Below, one piece after another: positions 50,450-62,311 of a DNA stretch of 64,000 nt; position 1 is the first letter of the stretch, and each line of letters opens with the position of its first letter. Under the pieces are notes generated by a model. That model was given only the letters and a program-made list of their open reading frames with translations, was not told the DNA's origin and searched no databases. The stretch is from Mycteria americana (taxonomy: Eukaryota > Chordata > Aves > Ciconiiformes > Ciconiidae), in contig NC_134369.1 of the NCBI RefSeq assembly GCF_035582795.1, positions 55,366,001 through 55,430,000 on the forward strand, written 5' to 3'. Both the position numbers and the translations under genes were made by a program.

Positions 50450-51572
50450 AGGGCCATCACGAGAACAGGAGAAGAGGAAGAATTCCCCGCTTCCCCCCGA
50501 GGAAGAACTCGGCGGGAGGGTTCCTCCTCTTCCTCAGAGGGAGAGGAAGAACTCATAAATGAGACAGTAACCACCCGATCTCTATCCCTGAGTGAGCTGT
50601 GAGATAGGCAAAAGGATTTCAGTTGTTGTCCAGGAGAGCACATTGTCACCTGGCTGCTCCGATGTTGGGATAATGGGGCCAGTAGCCTGGAATGAGAGGG
50701 TAAGGAAGCCAAACAGCTGGGATCCCTTCCTAGGGAAGGGGGCATTGACAAAGCAATTGGAAAAGGGGTACAAGTCCTCAGCCTCTGGAGTTGACTCCTG
50801 TCAGGTGTGAAGAAAAGGTATCCCCTCAATGAAGATGTTGTATGTCACCCAGGCAAGTGGACCACCATGGAAAGAGGTATCCAGTACCTCAGGGAATTAG
50901 TTGTGCTGGAGGTGATTTATGATGACCTGGACAATAAGCAGTTATCCAAAGATCCAGATGAAGTCAAGTGCACACGACCCATGTGGCAGAAATTTGTACG
51001 GAGCATACCATCGTCGTATGCCAACTCTTTGGCAGTAATGACCTGGAAAGACAGAGAGGGTCAAATGGTGGATGAATTGGCTGGCCAACTCTGGCAATAT
51101 GAAGAAAGTCTCTCTTCCTCCCTACAGGCCTGTGTCTCGACTGTGGAGAAACTGTTGAACCTGCTAGCCGAGAAACTGTCCCAGGAGTTCCAATAATTCA
51201 AAGAAGATACGTCCTGCTCCCCACCTGTATGAACCAGTATCTCAGCTATTAGGAGTCAGCATTCCTCTGCTCAAGAGAGAGGATATAGAGGGTACACACC
51301 ACAGGGCATCCTGTGGTTTTACCTGCGTGACCATGGAGAGGACATGAGGAAGTGGGATGGAAAACCTACCTCGATCCTAGCGCCACGGGTACATGAGTGG
51401 CAAGGAAAAAACAATCACCAAAGGGGGTTCTTCCAGGAAAACTGCTGCTCCGGTTTCCAGTGGGCAGTTCCCCAGACAGAGTAGAAGGGCTGATCTTACT
51501 TCTGATCTTAACGAAGGGACTCCTGACTCATATCTACAAGAAGTGAGTAACAAATACTATGACGAGGACTAA
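50450..51572 (+). pseudogene. ERVL gag remnant
   Basis: Upstream of pol, a frame with three early TGA stops (after SLSLSEL, SSLE and SLWS) opens for 129 codons at 50807-51196. It contains YLRELVVLEVIYDDLDN, PDEVKCTRPMWQKFV and VMTWKDREGQMVDELAG. More stops and a frameshift then lead to a final segment RRADLTSDLNEGTPDSY that ends DED at a TAA (51570-51572), in the same frame as the protease. In this position the protein would be the capsid precursor. No CCHC zinc knuckle is visible, in keeping with ERVL gag. Assignment rests on position and composition; the broken frame rules out function. Confidence 0.8.
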
Positions 51573-52646
51573 GGGGGCTCTGCTTCCAGCCAGGTGGAGG
51601 AAAGGGACAACCGGGTTTACTGGACTGTGTGGATTTGATGGCCTGGCACATCAGACCCACAGGAGTATAAGGCTCTAGTAGACACTGGTGCACAGTGTAC
51701 TCTAATGCCATCAAGCTACATAGGGGCAGAACCCATCTGTAGTTCTGCAGTGACAGGGGGATCCCAACAGCTAACTGTATTGGAGGCTGAAGTGAGCCTA
51801 ACTGGGAATGAGTGGCAAAAGCACCCCCTTGTGACTGGCCCAGAGGCTCTGTGCATCCTTGGCATAGACTACCTCAGGAGAGGGTATTTCAAGGACCCAA
51901 AAGGGTACCAGTGGGCTTTTGGTATAGCTGCCTTGGAGACAGAGGAAATGAAACAGCTGTCCACCTTGCCTAGTCTCTTGGAGGACCCTTCTGTTGTAGG
52001 GTTGCTGAGGGTCGAAGAACAACAGCTGCCGATCACCACCACAACGGTGCACCGGAGGCAATATCGCACCAACCGAGACTCCCTGATTCCCATCCATAGG
52101 CTGATTCGTCGACTGGAGAGCCAAGGAGTGATCAGTAAGACTCACTCACCCTTTAACAGTCCCATATGGCCAGTGCAAAATGGAGACTGGAGACTAACAG
52201 TAGATTGTCATGGCCTGAATGAAGCCATACCACTGCTGAGTGTTGCTGTGCCGGACATGCTGGAACTTCAATACGCACTGGAGTCAAAGGCAGCCAAATG
52301 GTATGCTACAACTGATATTGCTAATGCGTTTTTCTCAATCCCTTTGGCAGCGGAGTGCAGGCCACAGTTTGCTTTCACTTGGAGGGGTGTCCAGTACACC
52401 TGGAATCGACTGCCCCAGGGGTGGAAACACAGCTCCACCATTTGCCATGGACTGATCCAGGTGGCACTGGAACAGGGTAAAGCTCCAGAACATCTGCAAT
52501 ACATTGATGACATTACCACGTGGGGCAATACAGCAGAAGAAGTTTTTGAAAAAGGGAAGAAAATAGTCCAAATCCTCCTGAAAGCCGGTTTGGCCATAAA
52601 ACAAAGGTCAAGGGACCTGCACAGGAGGTCCATTTTTTACGAATAA
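51573..52646 (+). pseudogene. ERVL pol: protease and reverse transcriptase
   Basis: A TGA at 51636-51638 is followed by an open segment to 52646. It starts with the aspartic protease active site LVDTGAQ (DTG codons at 51681-51689) and a protease-like body ending GIDYLRRGYF. Reverse transcriptase motifs follow: SPFNSPIWPVQ, the first catalytic Asp in ATTDIANAFFSIPL (codon 52314), LPQGWKHS, and the YIDD box (52500-52511). Near 52595-52610 the frame shifts; the stop at 52644-52646 (Glu then TAA) closes the old frame, while the RT thumb continues in another. This polymerase part is the best-preserved region of the provirus and keeps its catalytic aspartates. Confidence 0.93.
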
Positions 52647-53705
52647 AATGGCAAGATGGATGTCAACAGATCCCAATGGATGTGATCAACAAAAGAACAG
52701 CCATGTCCCCACCAACTAGCAAAAAGGAAACACAAGCTTTCTTAGGCGTTGTGGGTTTTTGGAGAACGCATATTGCAAATTACAGTCTGATCATAAGCCC
52801 TGTCTCTCAAGTGACCCAGAAGAAGAACGATTTCAAATGGGGCCCTGAGCAACGACAAGCCTTTGAACAAATTAAGCAGGAGATAGTTCATGCAGTAGCC
52901 CTTAGGCCAGTCCAGGCAGGGCAAGATGTAAAGAATGTGCTCTACACTGCAGCCGGGGAGAATGGCCCTACCTGGAGCCCCTGGCAGAAAGCACCAGGGG
53001 AGACTCAAGGTCGACCCTTGGGCTTTTGGAGTCGGGGATACAGAGGATCCGAGGTCTGCTATGCTCCAACTGAAAAAGAGATATTGGCACCACAGGAAGG
53101 GGTTCGAGGTGCTTCGGAAGTGGTTGGTACTGAAGCACAGCTCCTCCTGGCGCCCCAGCTGCTGGTGCTGGGCTGGATGTTCAAAGGGAGGGTCCTCTCT
53201 ACACATCATGCAACTGATGCTACGTGGAGTAAGTGGGTCACGCTGATCACACAACGGGCTCAGATAGGAAACCCCAGTCACCTAGGGATCTTGGAAGTAA
53301 TTATGGACTGGCCAGAAGGCAAAGATTTTGGAATATCACCAGAGGAGGAGGTGACGCGTGCTGAGGAGGCCCCACTGTACAATAAACTACCAGAAAATGA
53401 GAAGCAATATGCCCTGTTCACTGATGGGTCCTGTCGTCTTGTGGGAAAACATCGTAGATGGAAAGCTGCTGTATGGAGTCCTGTATGACAAGTTGCAGAA
53501 ACTGCTGAAGGAGATGGTGAATCCAGCCAATTTGCAGAAGTAAAGGCCATCCAGCTGGCTTTAGACATTGCTGAATGAGAAAAGTGGCCAGTGCTCTGTC
53601 TCTGTACCGACTCATGGATGGTGGCAAATGCCTTTGTAGGGGTGGTTACAGCAATGGAAGCAGAACAATTGGCAGCGCAGAGGCAAACCCATCTGGGCTG
53701 CCTCA
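52610..53705 (+). pseudogene. ERVL pol: RT thumb/connection and RNase H
   Basis: Shifted relative to the previous segment, this frame is open to 53488 and carries KKETQAFLGVVGFWRTHI, FKWGPEQRQAFEQIKQEI and GRPLGFWSRGYRGSE (connection), then RNase H with YALFTDGSC (first Asp near 53425), QFAEVKAIQLALD and CTDSWMVANA. The three acidic RNase H residues can all be seen. TGA stops interrupt it at 53486-53488 and 53576-53578, and a frameshift lies near 53630-53640, after which the RNase H end (WLQQWK, then DAHIPK) is in another frame. Confidence 0.9.
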
Positions 53706-54750
53706 TTGTGGCAAAACAGTGCTGCCCAGGTAGAGAACCTGGTGGTAAACGTGTGTCACGGAGATGCTCACATACCCAAGGGTCGGGCCACTGAAGAACA
53801 TCAGAACAACCAGCAGGTGGATCAGGCTGCTAAGATTGAAGTGGCTCAGGTGGATCTGGACTGGCAACATAAGGGTGAATTATTTATAGCTCAGCGGGCC
53901 CATGACACCTCAGGCCATCAAGGAAGAGATGCAACATATAGATGGGCTCATGATTGAGGGGTGGACTTGACCATGGACACTATTGCATGGGTTATCCATG
54001 AATGCGACACATGTGCTGCAATCAGACAAGCCAAGCGGTTAAAGCCTCTGTGGTATGGAGGACGATGGCCGAAATAGAAATATGGGGAGGCCTGGCAGAT
54101 CAATTATATCACACTCCCACAAACCTGCCAAGGCAAGTGCCATGTGCTTACAATGGTGGAAGCAGCCACTGGATGGCTGGAAACATATCCCGTGCCCCAT
54201 GCCACCACCCAGAACACTATCCCGGGCCTTGAAAAGCAAGTCCTATGGTTACATGGCACCCCAGAGAGAACTGAGTCAGACAATGGGACTCATTTTCAAA
54301 ACAACCTCATAGACACCTGGGCCAAAGAGCATGGCACTGAGTGGGTATATCACATCCCCTATCATGCACCAGCCTCTGGGAAAATCAAACAATACTATGG
54401 GCTGTTAAAGACTACACTGCGAGCAATGGGTGGTGGGACATTCAAACATTGGGATACACATTTAGCAAAGGCCACCTGGTTAGTCAACACTAGGGGATCT
54501 GTCAATCGAGCTGGCCCTGCCCAATCAAAACTTTTACGTGCTGTAGAAGGGGATGAAGTCCCTGTAGTGCACATAAAAAAACATGCTGGGGAAGACAGGC
54601 TGAGTTATTCCTCCCTCAGGCAAAGGCAAACCCATTTGTGGGATTGCTTTTGCTGAAGGACCTGGGTGCACTTGGTGGGTGATGTGGAAGGATGGGAAAG
54701 TCCACTGTGTACCTCAAAGGGATTTGATTTGGGGTAAGAATAGCCAGTGA
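53706..54750 (+). pseudogene. ERVL pol: integrase, catalytic residues altered
   Basis: The frame runs from the RNase H end through the HHCC zinc finger (AHDTSGHQGRD, then HECDTC) with stops TGA 53955-53957 and TAG 54075-54077. The catalytic core follows. The first acidic position in the WQxxY motif is Asn (WQINYI, codon 54102-54104). The second is intact (ESDNGTHF, Asp codon 54279-54281). The third, 35 residues later, is Lys (GKIKQYYG, codon 54387-54389) where the D,D(35)E family has Glu. After VHIKKHAG, a frameshift near an A-homopolymer at about 54573 moves the C-terminal domain (CTWWVMWKDGKVHCVPQ) into another frame that ends at the TGA at 54748-54750. Confidence 0.92.
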
Positions 54751-55159
54751 ACTGAATTGTACGTTAATTGCTATATAATACTGTATGTCATCACTTCTGT
54801 GGTGGCTATATACCATACCAACGGTACTACAGTAAGAATCACCCAGATTAATGAAGAATGAACTTTGATGAAAGCAAGCAAAGTGCAGTGGTGATGGAAG
54901 CAGAACTGGCTTCAGCATGCAACAATCCAACACCATACACCACCTTTCCTGCCCTGAAGGGCTGTTATGACAGATGGAGCCCAAAGTCATGGACTAAATG
55001 AACTCAAGGGACATTTTAGAGGGATGGCCCATAGGCCAAGGGAATGATATCTGTGTGTATATATCAAAAGACACGGAAAGCAGTGGTGATTAATTGGAGT
55101 GTAGTGGAAAGCACAGGACCTGGGCGTGACGTATATGGTATAGAATAAGGGGTGGATAC
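54751..55159 (+). other. Proviral spacer between pol and 3' LTR, no env
   Basis: Four hundred bases with no envelope-like frame. A short purine-rich stretch (aaggggtgga, about 55147-55156) directly before the LTR is the likely polypurine tract. Confidence 0.75.
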
Positions 55160-55628
55160 TGTCCTGGTTTCGGCTGGGATAGAGTTAATTTTCTTCCCAG
55201 TAGCTGGTATAGTGCTATGTTGTGGATTTAGGATGAGAATAATGTGATAACACACTGATGTTTTAGTTGTTGCTAAGCAGTGCTTACACTAGTCGAGGAC
55301 TTTTCAGCTTCCCATGCTCTGCCAGCCAGAAGCTGGGAGGGGGCACAGCCGGGGGGGGGGCTGGCCAGGGGGCGTGTATCACTGCTCAGGGATGGGATGG
55401 GCATCGGGCAGTGGGTGGTGAGCAACTGCATTGTGCATCACTTGTTTTGTACATTCTTTTTATCATTAGCTGTCCTATTAAACTCTCTTTAACTCAACCC
55501 ATGAGTTTTACTGGTTTTGTTTTGTTTTTTTTTTTCCCAATTCTCTCCTGGTGGCAGGGCAGGGAGGGGGCGGAGGTAAGCGAGCGGCTGTGTGGTGCTT
55601 AGTTGCTCACTGGGTTTAAACCACGACA
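55160..55628 (+). repeat. 3' LTR of the ERVL provirus
   Basis: A 469-bp LTR from TGTCCTGG to CGACA. It includes a poly(A) signal ATTAAA at 55477-55482, a G homopolymer at about 55349-55358 and a T-rich run at 55528-55537. It shares ends with the solo LTR at 24120 but lacks the TATATAAA box and part of the middle found there. The right target-site duplication CAGCT follows at 55629-55633. Confidence 0.95.
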
Positions 55629-55633
55629 CAGCT
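55629..55633. repeat. Proviral target-site duplication, right (CAGCT)
   Basis: Follows the terminal ACA of the 3' LTR and is identical to 50363-50367. Confidence 0.88.
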
Positions 55634-57999
55634 TCAGAGGTAGAGGTAGAAATTACAGATGATCTCTTCTACTGGGACTCTAGCAAAAGATTTTTTTCTA
55701 ACAGGAAATAATCCTGCAGGTTTCTTTCTCTACAGGTGAAAGAGATCAATACAGTAAAGATATCTGTAAGCATCAAAATTTGCTGCAGTAGCATTTTAAT
55801 GATAAGACTGTCAAGTTTGAAAGCCACTGCTAAGCTTGTATTCATTTTTGTAATCCAGATGTAGGTTAAGATTAAAGGCCTGTTCTCACTTTGGTGTTGA
55901 AGTAGATCTCAAGTTTTCCGTTTGATCTGACAGCTTTAAAATTGAACTAAGTGACCTGCGAGGGCTGCATACAGATGGACTGACATGGCGATACATATTA
56001 AGTAGAACAGTATTAACACGTGAACTTAAAAGCGGCAGGCATATAGCACCTCGAGTTCTAATTTGTACAATCACTGTACAACGAACACATCACGCATCAC
56101 CAGACAGTGGGATCCTGTTCCCACAAGTAGGCATAGCTTCAACAGAATAACTATTATGTACAGCTGAGCTATATGTTTAAAGGATGAGAACTCATTAAAG
56201 GAGACAACTGAGAAAAGCTGAGGTACATGCTGCTTTTGTGAATTAATTTAGTTTCTCTTCTCCACTGTATATTGATTTCAAAGGAAAAAAGGATACATAC
56301 TGTTATTAATGCGTAAGCTCCTTCAGACAATACGATACTATCGCCTTGTCACCTCTGTCAACGTAACTCGGAGACAAACCTTGAGCATTGTCCCCTCTTT
56401 GCATCATCTTTAAATACAACTTCCCCCTCTTTCTTCTCCCTTTGCTGTAATTCCAAGGACTAGTTTACACTTGAAAGCGTTTTTAGCATAGCTGAATGTG
56501 TCACACAAAATCACACCCATAACTGATGTAAAATGTACTTGGGTAGATGTAGTTATATCAGCAAATATCAGCAATATATATGCATATTTTGAACTCAACT
56601 AGCTAAGGATAGCAATTACCTTTCCCAGCAGACTTCTTTTGGTTATTCACAAGGCCTTAGCCTAAATCCTTAGATTTTCTCTTACTTATGAAAATAAACC
56701 TTTAGTCACAATCATACTAAGACAATGACATATTTCCAAAAAAACCCCAAGGAAAGTCAGATGAACATAAATGAGATGCCAATTTTAAGATTTGAAGCTT
56801 TGTTGACAAAGTAAAGTTATCTTTGTAATAAGAAAAATGCAGCAAGTTTGCAATCAGTTTGCAGTTTCATCTGTGATAGGTTTTTGAGCAGTTCCTGAGC
56901 AATTAGAGGAGTTCTGTTTTTCTCTGCTTTATTATTGGCATTTCAAAGGAAGTTAGCAGACTTCTGCATGAATTTTGTGAATACAGCCAGATTGGCTGCC
57001 AATTTTAAAAAGTAATTTTATGTGTGAATAGTATGGATTCCTTTCTACCTCTGAATAAAATACTAGTTTTAAAAAATCATAGCGTTACAGCTTTTGGTTT
57101 TGCAACCCTTCATTACTACTTTTACTTTGGATTAACTGTGAAATCAATTAATCCAGTGTTAACCAAAATGCCTTAACTAAGTTAATAGAACACTTTTATT
57201 TCCCCATCTCTGCTGGCTGAGAGGTGATACAAACACCAGAACAAGAAAATGGTTGTGGCCAGAATAAAGGATCAGGAATGGCCCTGTGGGCGACAGTAAG
57301 CTGCCAGACCAGCCCATACTATCTCATCTAGCTAAACACTTACCATTGATTCTCAGGCAGTTGCAGACTTCCCTTCCCATCACACAGAACACGAAGGCTG
57401 TCAAAATACACAAGCTTTCTTCAAATTTACATTATTGCAGGTGTCTTACATTTCTCCGCTCTTGCTGCTTCCGGGCCAAACAAACAAGACTGCTCCAACT
57501 GGTCTATGTAACTGAAAGCATCACTTTATTTACTAGTACAGACTACAGGAATCATCCTCAGTTTTCTTTTCTACATAGGTGTTCTGAACATCCAGAATCT
57601 ATTGAATGAGTGATATATAAAAATGAGGGATGGCACGCGAGAGCTAGCCAACAGCTCTGCATTTCTTATCTTTTATAGAATCCAGTGCCCTGTGGGTCAA
57701 AGGAGCAAACTGAGAAGTGTTTCTCACAGGTAAACAAAGATTGAAGCACTTTTATCTCTTTACAGCAGAAACAGCCATGTTATTTCCTGTTCTTTCAATC
57801 CAGAATATTCAGTCAACTATTTTGACTGAAGGAAGGCAATGTCATGTTTCGCAATGTAAAAATCGGTGCTGAGAAAGACCGTCATATATGGGGGAAAAGA
57901 ATGAAGACCACCAACTTGGAAAAAACACCTGGAACGATACTTGAGAAATAACAAAAAAATTCCAACTGAAGACCAAAATGTCATATAAAGATACACATA
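55634..57999. other. Intergenic region right of the provirus
   Basis: AT-rich unique-looking DNA between the provirus and the presumed 3' UTR of RPS6KA5. No repeat or gene is recognisable. The right part may still be transcribed as 3' UTR. Confidence 0.6.
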
Positions 58000-60900
58000 T
58001 GTGTGTAGACACACGCAACACATACCCACAGACCTGCAGTTAGGAAATGTGTTTATGCTGGGTAACTGGCAAGGAAGCTTGCAATTCCACGTCAGTGAAT
58101 ATTACACGCACATGGAGATAGCAAGGGGAGAAACTGACCCCTGAAAACATCTTCCCAGAAGCCTTTCATCTCTGACTTCCCATCACCTTCTTCCTCTTCT
58201 GTGGTAGCCTTGTCTGGTCCTCTGAATCTGTGTGAGTTGAGAACTCATTTTTAAGTACAGATCCTCTTAAAGAAGGCATATTACTTTAAATTGAGGCCTA
58301 GACATGCAGTACAGCATGTATCTACATACATGCACATAATACATGCACATATTAAAAATATAAGACACTTGTGCAACACTTCATCACAACCAATAAACAT
58401 ACATCATCATTCTGTGAATATTTTCTGCCAAGAATTATTCTGTTCCTGGATAAGCACTAGGGAACATGGCTGTGCAGGTAGCGTTATCTTCTTCAGAAAA
58501 GTAGCCATGGAAAAGGGCTGACAAAATATGTACATCAGCAATGCCACCTCAAAGCCTCAATCCATTCTGATGCAATACTCTATTTTTATGTTACCACCCT
58601 CAAAACTGTTTAATAAAGCATTTTAATAAAGGTTTTTTGTAGCAGTAAACAATACATATGCCAAATGCATTGACCCTTCTATTAGGAAACAATAAATATT
58701 ACAGCTGCTTTTCCTTATATAAAAGTATAGAAATTTCACTAAGCCAGAGGAACAGTATGTCATGTTACTTCCTTTGTACTCCTCTAAATCCTTTAGCAGA
58801 ATTACCTCCTAATTACTGATATTTGTGTTTCTAAAAGTATTGCAAAGAAATAGCTTTACAGAATATCAAGTACTTTAAAGATTAGATTAATAACCACACT
58901 AGATATTTAAATCTTTAATGATAAGAAATTTGATTTTTCAAACAAATCTGCCCACAATATTGCTGACTGCATTACATTTCTGACAGTAGAGAGATATCAC
59001 TACTAGACATTAAAGTTGCTTGATGCATAGCAGCACTGTGTAGGAAACTTGATCTCAGTATAAACATAATTTACAGTCTAACACCTCTTTACCAAGGCAA
59101 TATAAAGTATTTATAGTACTAATGAAGATTGGCTTGTACACTTCAGATTTGAAATAGTGATATGAGTATGAAAAATTTGGCCCCTGGTCTTTATATGACC
59201 TAGAGTGCCAGGCTGGGCAACGGATTAAACTGAGACAACATTATTCTGCCAAGAGTAACTAGTCTCCTGCAGGGAGATCTGAACAAGAAGTGAACCTGCT
59301 CTTGAGCTGCCTGGTTTGCAACTTAGTTTTATCAATGTAAATGGAGATCAGCAGTTGTTTATGTAAAGATGCTGATCTAAAAATTCAAGACAGCTTAGTG
59401 TCAAACACACCTCCTCAAGAGCTCTGTTACCTTGAGGCAGCAGAAAGTCAGAGGTGATAAATGTTTCAGCTACCCCAGGTAACTGGTTCAAAGCAAATGC
59501 AAGGCAACACCTAAATGTATTTACCCCTGCCAAAAAGTATTACCCTGTTTTTAAATTTTTATTTAATAACTACTGTTAGAGCACAAAGAGGACACAAATA
59601 TTCATCTATAAAAGCTGTCTTTGATACAATTCTAATAATTTTAGTCTCATAACAGTCTCTCAAAACCTGTGTGAAAAAAACTCTGACAATACAGCCATTA
59701 TCTCTAGCATGTAGTATCTTGTGCAAGCATTCTTTTTTCTTGTTTCATCAGTTTGTCAAGCAACAGTTTAAATTTCCCAACAGGGAAACAACCGTACTGT
59801 GCTCCTAACTTTAAGAAGTTTTCAGCTGGGTCACAATATTCCAAATCGACCCGGTATCCAAAAGTTTCTTACACTTAAATGAAATCAAACCAAAAATTGC
59901 TTTTTTGTTGTCCTCACCTGAAGACAACAAATTCCAAGAACTCCTCAAAGTGCAAACTTTTCAAGCAACCTGTTCTCCAACCTCCCAATTTACTTGTACT
60001 GTCTGCATAACAAGTATTAATGGTGGATTGTTTGTTGTATTTACAGCAAGTTTATTGGGGAGAGGGAAAGTATTCTTTTACAAATGAGTCATGTTCACTA
60101 TTGAGATTACTTCCAAAGAGAGCATTCAGAAAGCAAACCTGAATATATTACATTGACAATTATTTTTCAATATTTTAACATTGGCCACTTAAAATTGGTT
60201 GTGTTATTAGCACATATACTGATCTTTAAATATACTACTTCTACATAAACAGTGCAAATCTCAATATTCACATCAACCTGAAATTAATGCTGCAATTACT
60301 GTTGACATTCACATCAAGAAAGTAGTAAACTATTTCACATGAGCAATTCCAAAACCTCAGAATGCCATTATTTAATATTAAAGAAACACAGAACAAACAT
60401 GTTGGGCTTCAAAGCCTTGTTTTGATACACACAATCCTTGTAAACATGGATGTATTGTAATTGTCAATACTGATATCTGATATAATTCTATGAATAAAAC
60501 CACTGATATAAACAATTCCTATAACCTTTTTTGCATAGGGTTTGGATTAAGGTTACTTTAAGATAGAGCAAGCTGTTAACAAAATCCCCTAGTCAATTAG
60601 TCTTCCATCACACAAATTTAGGCATATGATTAACTTTACACAAGGAGTCTCTCTGACTTCAGTGGAAACTTACACATGTAAGCATTTGCAAAACTGGAGT
60701 CATCTTTAGCACTTAAGTTACCCCTACTCATTGAGAATACGAGCAATAAAAGAGCTCTCCATAAATTTATAAAATATGCTGATTTAAAAGTTTATGCTGA
60801 TGTTTCTGTAAGTCACATTTATGATTCCAAACAGTTATGTACATACTATACTATCACAGTAGGAAATACTTCACTGTAGAACACCACAGTGAACAAGTTG

Positions 60901-62311
60901 TGAAGCACAGTGTTCAATATAATTTCCCTTTAGTATTCCCAGTGCATAAGTTGTTAACATCTACACTACACAAGGTGCCCAGGTCTAGTATTTGTTATAT
61001 ACAATGTAAAAGCGAGATAGAAAGAGCTTTGCAGTTTAAAGTAAGGAATGAAAACAGTGGGTAATATACAGGGATTCACTCCTGCAAAGTACAGAATTCT
61101 CCTTCACAATGACCACAAGCACCAAATAAGGTGGATTTCAGGTCATTCAACCCAGTAAAACAGTGCTCAGCACCTTGTAGGAAGAGAGATCTGAGTGCAC
61201 TTTATTATAAAACATCTCCTTTTGATGTTATAAAGTGCAAAAAAGAAAACATATATTCTAATATTTTACAGTCACTATTAAACTGCAATATTTGCACAAC
61301 GCAAAATTCAAATAACTTGGTATACATTTTGTATGGACCCTATAATAACAAACGTTGAAACTGGAGTTTTTGCATCTTTAAAAATATCTTAGTATTTTAA
61401 AGTTATTGTGTAAATATAAAAAGAAAATATAAATTATAATTAATTCTTGAAATAGATATTTTAACATGTGACCATTTTCCAAAGCATTCAATATGAAATT
61501 TCACTTTCTCTCATAGCATTACGTTTTAGAATCTGTAAAACATTTCAAAAGTTAATAACTTCAAAAAGTAGAAATAAAAATTATTGTATCACAGTACTAG
61601 ACACCTCAACTTATCAGACATCTTTTACCCTAGATGTTTTTTAAAAAATTAAATTAAAAAAAAATAAAAATCTAAGACTTATATTCCCAGTTGTTTAGAA
61701 CAAGATATATGGAGTTACTTTTTAAAACAACGTAAGGGTTACATAATGCTTCATTTTGCTCTTAAAATTCAAATAAATGGGGCAGAATGTAACCACAAAT
61801 TTAAAAGGCCTTAAAGTACTATACTGCTTTGGTGCATTGTACCACTGATTCCTTACATGCATGAAGAATCAAATTCTATTATATTCTTCAGAGAGCTGGG
61901 TAAAAGCAGATCCAAGAGTTCTATACGTGTTACAGAGCTTTCCTGTCTTTGAACAGTGGGGAAGAAACTGGGAGGAAGATTCTGACACTGAGAAACAGTC
62001 TTCCTCCTAGCTGTACCATGACCAGCATAGCTCCTTACCTTGAGCTTGACTGCACACTATTAATTTAGCCCTAAGAGAATACAATGTTGGTTGTATAATA
62101 GTATTATGCCATATCCAGTGATACCAAACTTAATGCTAAAAAGAAATGTATTGAAATACAAAGCTAAAAAGGTATGATTGAAATACATTTTTAAAGCGAC
62201 AGACATATTCCTGTAGCCTGTAAGCCACAGTAGGAAGGGTGGGAGAAGACAATATAGATACTACCAAGTTTATAACCACTTAAATCTTCAAGACAGGATA
62301 TTATCTGCTTT
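58000..62311 (-). other. RPS6KA5: Probable RPS6KA5 3' UTR and downstream flank
   Basis: Begins directly after the RPS6KA5 stop codon and extends leftward. It is AT-rich and free of recognisable repeats. Minus-strand AATAAA hexamers occur at 61201-61206, 60051-60056, 59558-59563 and 57525-57530. Which one is used cannot be decided from sequence, so the left boundary is arbitrary. Confidence 0.5.

Larger units (their letters stand above)
50363..55633 (+). mobile_element. ERVL-type endogenous provirus, 5' LTR deleted
   Basis: A 5.26-kb element (50368-55628) bounded by perfect CAGCT target-site duplications (50363-50367 and 55629-55633). The order is a 25-bp stub of the 5' LTR, gag remnant, protease, reverse transcriptase, RNase H, integrase, a short spacer and a complete 3' LTR. 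There is no env, as expected for ERVL. The frame is broken by several stops and at least four frameshifts, so it encodes no complete protein. It lies in plus orientation, antisense to both flanking genes. The class assignment follows from the 5-bp duplication, the absence of env and the pol order; the exact family name would need a repeat library. Confidence 0.95.

Noticed and set aside
51798..53706. Several minus-strand open frames of 70-180 codons
   Set aside because: They are antisense shadows of the proviral pol gene.
54751..55159. Possible env remnant between pol and the 3' LTR
   Set aside because: Only about 400 bases with no signal peptide, furin site or membrane segment; ERVL elements lack env.
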